Below are positions 50,665-61,425 of a DNA stretch of 64,000 bases, piece by piece. The position numbers were made by a program, and so were the translations under genes. A model generated the notes under the pieces. That model did not search any database and had not been told where the DNA came from. It saw only the letters and a list, made by a program, of their open reading frames with translations. Source of the stretch: Echinococcus granulosus (Eukaryota > Platyhelminthes > Cestoda > Cyclophyllidea > Taeniidae); the NCBI RefSeq assembly GCF_000524195.1, contig NW_020170464.1, forward strand, positions 67,386-131,385. Reading direction: 5' to 3'. Every line of letters begins with the position of its first letter. Positions within the stretch are counted from its first letter, which is position 1.

Positions 50665-51251
50665 GTTTGATGTAGAGGACTGTTGACTTTTGAGAAAACA
50701 ACTGCATTTTTTTCCAGCTTGCTTGAATGCTTCTTGGATGGGGTGGGACTGCTGATTGGCCTTCTTCATGTTATTTAAGCTAATCGTTTGTTCTGCTCAC
50801 ATTTTCTAATCTACCTGTTTGGTCTCTTGAAACTTTTTATCTTTTGCAAAAAAATTGACTTTCATCGTGAATATTCAGATTTGTAGGGAATTCATGCAGT
50901 TATTCGCATCATCACAAAACTAGTAAACTACACCACTTTCTCAAAGCTCTCTGCCAATTTTTTCGTAGTTTGAAGATGGAGAGTTGGGGAAATCTTACCT
51001 ACCTTCTGTGGTCCCGTTTTATTAAGAAAACTATTTACTATCCGCTTTCACGTATGACTGGTCTACTGCGCAATGGCTAATACATTGACAAGGTTATATA
51101 AGCAACTATTTCTTTAATTTCCAAGGTTCCTTCAATTCACCGTTTGCTGTTACAAATTCCAGGCTGCTTGCAACACGCTTTCAAGAAGTCGTTTTTATTC
51201 TCTCGAACACTCTCCACTTCTCATTCTCAATTTCGTGAATCTCTTTCAATC

Positions 51252-53105
51252 ATGTCAGAAAAGACAGACTACACGCTGCCGCCTGCCTTGGATCTTAAAC
51301 TCGACAAGAATGCCTTTAGAAAGACGGAGATTCTTTTTGCAATTGGGTTGCCCTTAGGTAAACAGTTCAAGAAGATCTTAGAAAAACTTCGTGAATACAC
51401 CACTGGTTACTTAGCTCTGCCCAGATTCATGAATATCTAGTACGTTCGTGGTTGAAGTAATTCTCTCACTTGTATTATATAAGTAACAATTACTTTACTT
51501 ATTCGCGAACAGTACTGACTCTAATGGAGTGAAGCGTAAATTAGTGCTAATACGAAGGATTGACGACTCCAAAGTGTGGGACCAACTTCGAAACCTCAAT
51601 GTGGACATTCCATTGACTCCAAATGAAGATATCACCTACTTGGAATCACATCCAAGTGCTCTCCTTGTGGAGAATTGCTCACCAAGTGAGCGGACCGATG
51701 GGCAAACTTTGCCTTCTAAGCCTTGTGCGTTTCGCATGCCCTTGGAGTACGAAAATTACCCTCTTGATCGCGCCCTCAAAGTGGTGTTGCCATCAGACAT
51801 GGAGGCCGTAACTGGATTTACGTTGATTGGTCATGTGGCACACTTTAATCTTAAACCGGCCGCCTTGCCCTATCGAAAGCTCATAGGTAAGAGCCATCTA
51901 AACGAGGTGCAGCAGTCAAATCATTACAGGTCAAATTGCTCTGGACAAACTGCCTCTGGTGCGAACTGTAGTAAACAAGGCGGCGAAAATAGACGCCGAA
52001 TTTCGGACTTTCGCAGTGGATTTGATGGCTGGGGAGGAGAATTACCTGACTGAGGTGAAAGAAAATGGCGTTACTTATCATCTGGATTTCTCAAAGGTCT
52101 ACTGGAATTCACGCCTTGGTAAATGGTTCTTAAAGAGTTCCTCACCTTTTTTAGGAACTGAACATTGCAGAATCATTGAGGAAATAAAGTGCATCGCGAA
52201 GACGTCGGATGCAACATCCGTGGTTGTTTTCGATGTATTTGCGGGTGTTGGGCCATTTTCCATACCTCTAGCTCGTACTGGCAGCTGTCAAGTCCTTGCC
52301 AACGACCTTAATCCTGACGCCTTTCATTTTCTTCAGGAAAATGTGCGTCGAAATAGCTCCAAAAGGCACCCGCTTACGACGAAACAAATCAAGTGCTTTA
52401 ATTTGGATGGCAGAGACTTCATTCGACAGGTTGTTGTCTTTCTGTTTTGCATATTTTATCGTACTTGTCCAATTTCAGACGATGAAGTTTTTACTTCGAC
52501 TCTGTCCTGTTGATTGGCTAATATTTGCTCTCCTCTGTTATTGACCGTTTCCTAACCAATAGGGCTGCTGGATTGTGAAGTCAGCTTTTTATGAGGAATT
52601 TCATTGGGATTGAAATAACTTTTTAATCATTTTGAGCCCTTTTTCAACTTGAAATTTTCTATTTCCTTTGCAGGTTATCCTTCCATATTACGAAACGGCC
52701 TCACAATCTGACTCGACCGAGTTCTTCATGCTCATGAATCTTCCGGGACTAGCTATTGAATTCCTGGACGTATTTAGAGACTTCAAAGCCGATTTCCCTA
52801 CTAAACCCATCCACATTCGATGTTACTGTTTTGTTCGTCACAGTCTCGAAAACGACACTTCAAAAAGTATGAAACAGACGGAGGCAGATACGGACACTCG
52901 TAAAAGAGTCTGCGAGGCTTTGGGTGTTGAATTTGATGCAATCTCTGTGGATGATCAACATGAAAACTCTTCTGGTACCTATTTAACTGGGTGGAAGGTC
53001 CGGTTTGTACGAAACACGGCGCCGCTTAGGGACATGTACTGTCTACAGTTCGATCTCCATCTCTGTGCGTCCCATGCTTCTGCTAAGCGACCGAGAAATG
53101 AATAG
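51252..53105 (+). CDS. TRMT5: tRNA (guanine37-N1)-methyltransferase TRMT5
   Basis: Exons 51252-51440, 51513-51886, 51930-52118, 52155-52429 and 52674-53105, all phases consistent, about 485 residues. The enzyme transfers a methyl group from S-adenosylmethionine to N1 of G37 next to the anticodon (Trm5/TYW2 family, class I Rossmann fold). Visible signatures: V-Y-W-N-S-R-L before the catalytic domain, F-D-V-F-A-G-V-G-P-F-S-I-P (SAM-binding motif I), A-N-D-L-N-P (motif II), N-L-D-G-R-D-F, and M-N-L-P-G-L-A (family N-L-P motif). TRMT5 normally serves cytosol and mitochondria. The frame is open upstream of this ATG for at least 30 codons with Ser/Arg/Phe-rich, presequence-like content (around S-R-T-L-S-T-S), so a longer mitochondrial form starting in an upstream exon is possible. 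Confidence 0.95.
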
Positions 53106-53815
53106 CAGACCTGTCCGCCCTTCTTTGCACCTCTGGATTTTTTGGTAGAGTAGGTGGTGGGTATTGCTTGTTAGCTACGATTTCAATTTTTTAGTGAGAG
53201 TCAGCACCATTTCTCTCTCGCTTTGCTTACCCTATGCTTGCTACTCTTTTGGAGAATTGCTGCTCGCCTTCATGACACAGCGCTCCATTATCGCCCTATT
53301 TTGGGCAAAAAGGATGCCGTTTATTAGCCGACCTCAAAAAAGGGTCCACATTTTCACTTTTAATCGGTTGGTAATTGAGTAACAGCAGCAATTAGTGTCA
53401 GAGGCAATCAAGATGGAAATCAATTAGTGAGAGACAGGAGAGGTGAGCAAAACCCTTAAAGCGGGATGATTAAGGAGACAGGTTTACGTGTTTGTGTGTG
53501 CGTGACTCTTTGTGTCTCCAGTCAAATTAGGCTTGATTAATTGAAGTGCTCGTCACAAAGCTACGCGAGGGAATTAGATTAGGCATCAACTAGAGCTGGA
53601 TCCACCCGTCCTCCCTTCTGTCTCCTCAGTCGAAAAAAATGTGAGGGATCTGCAAGTTCTCATGAAAAGTTGCGCAACTGGTGGCGGCAAGAGTGGCCAC
53701 TACATTTGGTCCTTCTTTTGGGCAAATTTGATAGACGTCTATGGGAACGAATGGTAGCAAATCAGTTTGATGGGAAATAGCACGAATAAGGTGGACTTAG
53801 CAAAGACAAGCAAAA
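53106..53815. other. Intergenic, TRMT5 3' flank
   Basis: No gene seen. It contains the likely TRMT5 3' UTR and AT-rich flank. TRMT5 (+) and the micro-exon gene (-) converge here. Confidence 0.5.
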
Positions 53816-54058
53816 GTGTTTAGTAAGGACTGGAACAGGCTAGCTCGACCCCTATTGGGCGATCCTGCAATGGCGGAGTTAGCTTCAATTCAGCATTGCC
53901 TAAAAAGTGGAACGGAGCTTTCGTTGAATATTTCCTATAAGTCTGCAGAGAATAGAAATCGGTGCGGAGTGTTTACCATTTGGCTGGAACAGCACCTGTT
54001 GCAGCAAAGGCAGAAGCATGGTCCCGTAAGTCTAAATTTTAGAAAGCCGGGAAGATAG
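53816..54058 (+). other. Plus-strand open frame opposite the 3' end of the micro-exon gene
   Basis: A protein-like plus-strand frame: A-E-L-A-S-I-Q-H-C-L and W-L-E-Q-H-L-L-Q-Q-R-Q. It contains an ATG at 53871 and reaches a perfect donor (GTCCC/GTAAGT, 54026). It directly overlaps the proposed last exon of the minus-strand gene. Either it is the first exon of a short antisense gene, or the minus-strand 3' end is wrong in this part. No family recognised and no following plus-strand exon confirmed. Confidence 0.3.
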
Positions 54059-57000
54059 ACCAAAATAAAAATAAGTAGTATGTCGTCAGATGTCAAAAGA
54101 TGATTGGGCGATGTCATAACCACAGATCTTCTGGTTGATGACACTCCTTTATCTCTGTGACAATATTAAACGCACATCCGATTGAAGGCCAAGCATTTTA
54201 CACTTAGTGCAAATAAGTAGTCTCACTTGTGGCAGGTGAACCGACGAGGGATTTGGGTAGCCCCGGGAGAAAGGAACCTTTTAGCCACGTAGACTTCTCC
54301 GGATGACGATCTTTTGATAAAATAAAAGAATGACATTCATAGTTTGACGATTCGACTGGTCAACAGTACATCAAGTGTAAATGACAAGACCGCAACCTAC
54401 GAAGAACTGCTCGAACTGCTCGAAGAGCTGGAGGACCGACTCCTCTTCTTCGATTTCTTACTGGGGTCGATTACTTAAAAATAAGCAAAAAACTATTGAA
54501 CGAATGGATTCTTCTTTGGATGACAAGTGGAGCTGATCAGTACTGTGAGCTTTGAAGCTGTCAACAAATGCCAAGAATGATAAGTTTGAAAGAAATAAGC
54601 TGTATTTCAAATTACTAGGAGTACCGGTTTCCCCTGACCAGATAAGCGTTAAAAATAATTCTTCGTGAAATAAGTGCATCTGCAGAAGAGCTGTCACTAA
54701 TAGCTCCATGTTTTAACTGCAAAGCTAAATATTCCCAAGAGGTCCCCGTGGTAATACCAAAATTCCTCGTTCACTATGCCACAGCTCTCACTAGCAAAAT
54801 ATACTACCTTAAATTCAAAGACATTTCGCACAAAAGTGAAGTCTGCCATACCGGCCAAAAATCTGAATAAATTCTGAGATTAAAGGTCATCTACTTCGTT
54901 TGAATAGACAATTATTGAAGGAAAATTCCGAAAGTTGAAAAAGAGTTTCAGCTTACGGACATAGAAGTCGTCTCCATCGCTCAGGTCTTCTGGTCCGAGA
55001 ACTTTCAGATACTTGTGATCACTTGTCTCAATGATTAGGTCGCCTGAGTGAAAAAAAAATGACAAAGGGGCATTGAAAATTACTGAACATTTCTAAAAAA
55101 AGGTAATCAGGTACAAATGCACTCGCCATACCGTCTTGGATCTCGCTCCTGGACTTGATTGGAGAGACGCGATAGGTGCACTGTAATAATTTAAAGTTTA
55201 CTTCCCAATTTTTTAAATTCAAAATTATTTGGAATCCTGAGTCGTAACAGCTTATTTCTCATTAATGCTAACGAAAGCGGAAATTCGACAAGGCCAATTA
55301 ACTTCAACCTTTAAGGATATAGATACACGAAGTACAGAAGTGATTCGTTCCCTCCTATTTGAAACTCAAGAGTATCCTCTTATTTTCACATCATTATACC
55401 ATGACGTGACAAACCATGTGCATGAAATTCGTAGGATAAACAAGGTAATATGATTATCAAACCAGTTTTTCTTCTTTGCATAAGGACATTACGGAATTAG
55501 GACTTACGCTAGACTTGATTGGTGACTTTAGCCTGCGGCGATGACTAGCCGATGGCTAAAATTTTTAAGTGATTAAGCGTTCAACCCATTTACTCAAGGT
55601 CACCGAATAACAAATAAGTAGCGGGGCGCATCCTACCGATCGTCTTTTGGATGGCGAGGCAGTTCTTAGCGGAGAGACCTTAAAAAAAGAGATGCAAGGT
55701 TAAGTAGTTTAATTTAGCATGGGGAATTTCATCGAGATGCTCTAATTATGCGACAAAATTTTCACAAAAAAATAAATATTTGCAAACATTTTACTTGATA
55801 TTGCATCACATTTGGGTTGCGTAAAGAGAGACGCTATTTGGTTTGTATAAGATAAATGGTACTTAATCTCCTAGAATGAGATTAATTTAGTACTATCTAT
55901 ACACTAAATTTATTTTGCGTTCGTGATCTCATTGATAATGGATATTTTTCCTAAAAATTTTCAACTCATTAAAGTATACAATGCAATATTTTGTAACTCT
56001 AAAATTAATTAATTCAGCGGATAGTTTACAATGGGGTTAAACCGCACAAACTCACTGAAAAGAAAACAATAAAATCAGACAAATTACGACAACAAGTAAC
56101 TGCGTTAAGTGCTGGACAAAATGTTTGAAATAAAAGGACTAGACGCCACTAATAACCTTAACAAAAAAAGGCCGGGAAGTATTCTAAAATGTTAATGTGG
56201 GTTAACCGCACGAAGATATTGACACACCAATGCGACTTACAACCGTGATTGCTGGGAAGCAGCGCTTTAATAAACAAAACGAACGGATAAATCTGCACTT
56301 GAATACCGCTTTAGTTCTGGATTTTTTGTATCAAGATGGTGTAAATGTAGAATGGTGGCCAGATTTTCGATGCTCGCTTAGTGATTTTGCATTGTTTGCG
56401 GTTATTTCTTTGTATGGTTACAAACGGAGATTGGCCTTGTTATGCCACGCTCGTAGGTGTCTTTAGGTTTAAATGGCGAAAATCCCTTGTCGACTATTCA
56501 TTTTCTTGTTACTTGTTGTGATTGTTCAAATTGTTAGCAATTAGCACCAAGATTATTCAAATCAAAATTAGCGAAAACAAAAGAGCTAAGGCGGTGTTTT
56601 GTTTGAATGAGTATTGGCTTGAAATTCTTTAATAAATAAGTGGTGGAGCAGAGCCAGTTTGTAAGTGGATTTTCCTTATCAGGTTGCAGTAATCACGATA
56701 GTATAACTTACAAATTGCGAAGCTGGGTGACAACACTTCAAAGGAATAATCAAAACATCATTAGATGGCAATTAATGCATAGCAGTAGTCAGCACTAGAG
56801 ATCCAGACCTATGCGCGATGACGTTATCTGATCAACTACTAGTGCCAAATTGTTTTAAACACATAGAGGGAACTTTACGCAACTCCTTATGCCATTTGTC
56901 GAGCAAATTGCCCTGATTTTGACAGCGAAGTCATGCGTACACACAAATACTAATTAAGAAGTAATTTCCCGACAAAGTGACATTGGGGAATTATTACTAA

Positions 57001-58042
57001 AATCCGTGTATGTGGCGCAATAAGTGAATTAGTGATATCTCTTTCTCTGCCGGTTTTTTTTTCTTCATCTCTATATGAGTACCTCTGTGTGTGCGTATAT
57101 GCCGAACATATCAAATTTAATTAATAAAGTTAGGAAATCATTTCCGTAACAAGAGGCTAAAATTTCGAAACTCAAGGCTACAAAGTTACAAACCGGGTGA
57201 CTTACGAAGCAGATTGGTGAGGGAACCTTAATCAAACGAGTGGGTGAAGCCTAAAAGGTTATATCAGATTGGATAGTCAAAAAGAACCAACTATCTGTCC
57301 TCGTGTCAATTCAAGGTCTTAAACATACCTGTCTTGTTGTGGGAGAGTGCCGATGTGGAGATGTCTTTAGGGGTGAAAAGGAAAAAAAGACGATTTTTAT
57401 TTAAGCATTTCCCGAAACACATAACATTCCCGTTCTAACATGAAATCTGACTTTGCTTTGCTCGAATTAGTCGTGGGGAAAAAATCATTCAAACTTTCTC
57501 TACCACGGGAAGTGGAGAAATAGAATCTGAAGAAGGCATTTGGTTACAAAATTTAAGTTCTTCAGAGGTGAGTCGATTGGTCAAAAAACAACGAAAAATG
57601 ACTTCCACACGGGCCCTCTTCCTTCAACCCATCAGGAAATACATTTAAGCAAAAGTACGCACTTGAGGGGAATGAGAACAGCAATGGTGAGCTCCATGAC
57701 CATACTTTCTTTGCAGTATCTTCATGAAGGCCCTAAAATCAAAAGCAGGTGATAAGATGACACGCCTTCGAGCAGAGTCGATGAAAATTGACATAGTATC
57801 GTCTCACCCGTTTGCCCAGATCTCGCCTTCACCCAAGTAGGCATAGGGTTTGCCCTCAGACTCATCTGAGTAGCCCTCGGAAACGTATTGATGCCTGGCT
57901 TTTTGAACTTTCGTGGTTTTTTGGGATTTGCGCGATACGTGTTGCCTTGGGCATTAAAATTGGAAAAAAAGGAAATATATGCAAAAACCTGGCTTAATAA
58001 ACCGTGTAATTACTTTAGTGCTCTGTAGGCAAATACTTCCAT
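53935..58042 (-). CDS. Micro-exon gene: Ser/Pro/Arg-rich protein of unknown function
   Basis: Model built from splice sites. Exons (minus strand): 58042-58014, 57945-57808, 57732-57663, 57364-57329, 57226-57206, 56735-56712, 56264-56241, 55833-55795, 55678-55637, 55555-55508, 55180-55132, 55043-54957, 54473-54401, 54310-54227 and 54154-53935. Every junction keeps phase and no internal stop appears. The ATG lies seven bases after a pyrimidine-rich acceptor (TCTCTATTAAAAG), as for a trans-spliced start. The N-terminal part is basic, then acidic (S-E-G-Y-S-D-E-S-E-G). Micro-exons add modules such as T-S-P-H-R-H-S-P and S-P-S-K-R-R-S. The C-terminal part has D-L-I-I-E-T-S-D-H-K-Y-L-K-V-L, then K-K-S-K-K-R-S-R and a run of about 12 Ser. 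No signal peptide, so a nuclear or cytosolic SR-like protein is more likely than a secreted one. No homologue recognised. The 39-nt exon (55833) and the last exon are the weakest parts. Confidence 0.7.
55265..55453 (+). other. Antisense open frame within an intron of the micro-exon gene
   Basis: Plus-strand frame open from an acceptor-like CGTAACAG (55250) to a GTAATA donor-like site (55445). It is rich in Glu, Thr and Ile (E-I-R-Q-G-Q-L-T-S-T-F-K-D-I) and ends H-E-I-R-R-I-N-K. Protein-like but unassigned. It could be an exon of a nested gene or chance. Confidence 0.2.
55508..57364 (-). other. Array of seven symmetric micro-exons (36, 21, 24, 24, 39, 42, 48 nt)
   Basis: In order of transcription: 57364-57329 (12 residues, T-S-P-H-R-H-S-P-T-T-R-Q), 57226-57206 (7, V-P-S-P-I-C-F), 56735-56712 (8, C-C-H-P-A-S-Q-F), 56264-56241 (8, R-C-F-P-A-I-T-V), 55833-55795 (13), 55678-55637 (14, with S-P-S-K-R-R-S) and 55555-55508 (16, with K-S-P-I-K-S-S). 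All are multiples of three in phase 0, so any subset can be skipped without changing frame. Donors are GTATGT, GTAAGT (four times), GTAGGA and one weak GTAAAA; acceptors follow T-rich tracts. Several modules repeat a Pro at a similar place, suggesting duplication of an ancestral micro-exon. Confidence 0.7.
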
Positions 58043-61000
58043 GTTTGTGCTTTTAATAGAGAAAAAAACTTTTGCAGTTAAGATGACACGTGGTTCTTGA
58101 CAAAAAACAATTTTAGATAAATAGCTAAATACACTAATAGCTACTTGATAAGATCCCTCAAGTCGAATTAGCCCAAGGCCTGGAAGCCTCGGTACAGAGG
58201 GTTGAAGTGGCGATAACACACAAGGATTTTGAAAAACTTTTAGAAAATATTTTTGCATGAAATATGGAAAAATAACAGCATGACTGACAAAGTAAAACCA
58301 TATTTCAGGCATTCAGTTGTTCGTGTAAATGTACAGACAGTGGTAACTGTAAAATCTAGGAGCGTGGGTCACGTTTACATTGTCTTCGGATTGCTAAGAA
58401 TATACCAAAAAAAATTGCAAAACTAGTAGAATGGGCTAGCAAATAGGTATGAAAGATGATAACGCTGTTGTACACAAGTATTGACATCGTCGCTATTTAT
58501 TTTTTCCTAAAAACGAGTTTACGTAGTATGATTTTGTATTTGTGAGAAAAATTCTGAAAGTAGTTTGCCAAATACTTTTGTATTATGCACACAATACATA
58601 TTTTGCTATTTTTCACATTTTCTAAAAAAGATGTGGAAAATTATCTCGCTTGACTTTGCCATGCATATTACACAGTGAAAGTGGATAAAAAGCTGTGGAA
58701 TTAAAATTCAAAAGCACTTTCAAACACCCGAATTTGCAAGGGAAGCGTTGTTTTTCAGGGCCGTCTTTGAACGTTTTTATCCACCAATTGCGTAGAAATA
58801 TATCTCTTTTGCTGTTAATGATACAAAAACATGACAAAATCAGACAATGTGGTTAGGTGAAAGATCAACGGATGAATAAAGGTGGATTGAAAGGTCAGCA
58901 TGAAGAGGTTGGAGCACCCGGACCTACCGATACTCAGGCTCCGTACCGATGCAGCATGGGCACCTGCGTTGGCTGAACATGCTCTAGAGGTAGACTGAGT
59001 GATTTCCAAAATTGGGGTGCCACCCTGATAAATCACGGGCGTTGATATACTTAATTTCGGGAGCCAACCAATCAAATTTCGTGGCTTGGAGCACCTAATG
59101 CCTAATTACACTCATGCAGGCACACACGCATGGGTGTGGAGCAACCACCCTTGCAGGCACACGCACACGCCAGTGGAGAGGGGATCTGGGATGAATGTCA
59201 AGTGGTATGTTCTCTCTTAAACACATGGGCATGAACTATAATGTGAGTGAGATCACCTAACTGTGAGAATTATGGGAGGTTTGTCAACTCTCTGTGTTAG
59301 TAAACCTGACATACCAAGGACGAGGAAAAATAATGGTGTTCGTAGTGTGCATCTTCCAGACAAAATCTGTAACTCCTGGGTTGGTTTGGTTCAACAGGAG
59401 TATCATCGTTATGATAGTGATCAATGGCACCTACATTTTTCCTTCATCTATCTCTCAAAATAGTCCAGTCGATGCGGAATATGATCTATTTACCATATCA
59501 GTACCTTAAATTCAGCCAAGTTTATCTCTTTATTTAACGTGACTCACATTTTCAAGCAGCCTTGTTGATTAAAAATGGGTTGCATTCGGCGAGGGTGTCT
59601 TTTTGATACGTAGTTCTGGATTTTTAAATAAATTAATGGTAATTTGAATATCCGGCTCCAATCGAATTTATGGGAAAAAATTGTCCTAAATATGAAGAGA
59701 CTTAAACAGTAATTTTGCCTTCATTTACAAACCTACTGGGGATCGCAATTTTTTGATTTACAAGCATAAATTGTGCGGTTGCCAAAAAGCTGCTGCTTTT
59801 GATGAGAGTCGGGTACAATCAAAAAGCTTCCTTGAAAGCGTTTTCTTCCTGTGAAAACCTCTTTGAAAGACTTTGTTACCGGAGATGTGAACCGGTGAAC
59901 TTTATCACCTTCTATTTCCTTCCAACGAGATTTATAGTTGGCAAATTCAACTTATGTAAGACATTTCATCTCCATGCGTAAATGAAATGTTCTAGCAACC
60001 CCTTTTTTATATTTCACTGACCAACTCTTTGGCCCTTTTCACAAACGATGATGCGACCAACGAATACCAGGAAAGGGTGATGTCCATCACTTGGGGAACT
60101 ATTGTGATGGGACTATGGGGTGTGAGAACGAGAACGAAGATGAAGGTCTACCAAATCGTTGTTTCCATATTTCTTTAAAATATTAGAAGATTTTGCTTTA
60201 ATATTATTTTATCAGTTGTCGATAATCCTGCGTCACAACCGACACAATGAAGTACAATTCCTCAGTCAAAACATCTAGTGTTCCTGACTGCGCATATCAT
60301 GTCAGTTTTTCTTGGCAAAAAATCCCCCCAGAGTCTTATTTTTTGTGTCTCACTGCTAGCATACCAAAATGGCTACCGTGAAACAGGCCTTTTCCCAGGC
60401 TGAATTTTGAGGGATTTCACGCGAAACCGAGCTCCGTGAGACTGCTGAATGGTAATTGACTACGTCGGCGCTGAGGCTTTTTTTTCGTTTTCTACTTCGC
60501 TGCAAAACTAGCAATTAAACTACTACTCAACAAGGAGAAAATACTTCATTCTGCAGTGGCATTGCGTTCATCTTACGATAACTTATTTACAGGTAAATAC
60601 CAATTCCCATCTATCCCTAAGGGCAGGTAGCCGGAGAAATGCGAGTTTAATGGGATCACTTCTAATGGGCCCTTGAGGAAATCATTTTCAGTCTTTATGA
60701 TAATGTTGTCACCCAAGCAATTGTGATATAAATGTGAAAATATGAATACTTGTTAAAAATAAATATTTGTGATTCAAATCCTGCCTCCCAGTCTGTACGA
60801 AAGCTATTTACTTAAAATATGAATGGGGTAAACGAAGGACGTGCGTTTTCTGTTTATCTCGTGAATAAGCAATTTCTAGGGCTTTCTTGGAAGCAGAATC
60901 TGGAAACAATTTGAATAAAATTAGGAAAAACAAATTATAGTAAATAAGTAGTCCTCGCTAAGCCCTATAGAAGGACAGATTTTTGCGTACTACTCTAGTC

Positions 61001-61132
61001 ACTACTTGTTATGCCTTCCTAAAGAATGACCATTTCAGGTTAAAATTTGGAGATTACACCGAAAATCGTATCTGATCATGTGAGGCAAGCAGTCATAACC
61101 GCGGAAATCTGCTTATGCTTTTAAGAGGCAAT
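58043..61132. other. Intergenic region upstream of the micro-exon gene
   Basis: Presumed promoter side of the micro-exon gene. Some minus-strand segments look exon-like (58120-58230, Pro/Leu-rich, ending at a GTAGCT donor; 58930-59020, ending at GTAGGT), but I could not chain them in phase. Otherwise nothing supported. Confidence 0.4.
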
Positions 61133-61425
61133 CTAATGCCAAGTAACATTCAAGGGCACTTTGAAGAATGGCAAATGCCCTGGAAAAATAATGCCGACCA
61201 AACAGAGCATTTGAAATTCACTTACCATTTCTGACGCATTGTGCCGCATTAGGCGGCCTACACCACTGAAGCACCCACGCGCCTGATGTACTTGAGCGCG
61301 GAAAAATAGTGAGAAAATGTACAACAATTCGCCAATTAATGATCTTGCAAACCGATTTAAGTTACTGCTCAAGGAATGTGGAATTTTCAGAAGGCACGCA
61401 CCATAATCTAATCCCGTCATCATTT
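61133..61425 (-). CDS. Small three-exon unit, product unknown
   Basis: Minus-strand exons 61425-61366, 61290-61226 and 61179-61150 (or to 61133). Acceptors are strong (CCCTGTTAAG, CGCTCAAG after a T-rich tract, TTTTTCCAG) and donors GTAACT and GTAAGT; the second intron is 46 nt. Two reading frames stay open across all three exons. Frame A starts with ATG two bases after the first acceptor and gives about 50 residues (M-M-T-G-L-D-Y-G-A-C, ending S-S-K-C-P). Frame B has no start in the first exon and would be the end of a longer protein, with a Trp/Cys-rich composition (L-W-C-V-P-S-E-N, A-W-V-L-Q-W-C-R-P-P, ending N-V-T-W-H). The sequence cannot decide between them. No family recognised. Confidence 0.4.

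Noticed and set aside
54458..54709. 83-codon minus-strand open frame in the micro-exon gene region
   Set aside because: It overlaps the Ser-run exon in a different frame and has no supporting splice sites; most of it lies in an intron of the phase-consistent model.
57575..57732. Minus-strand open frame that looked like a TRAF/MATH domain strand pattern (F-C-L-N-V-F-P-D-G ... H-F-S-L-F-F)
   Set aside because: It cannot be joined in phase to the preceding exon, whereas another frame of the same DNA (exon 57732-57663) joins in phase on both sides. The MATH resemblance covers too few residues.
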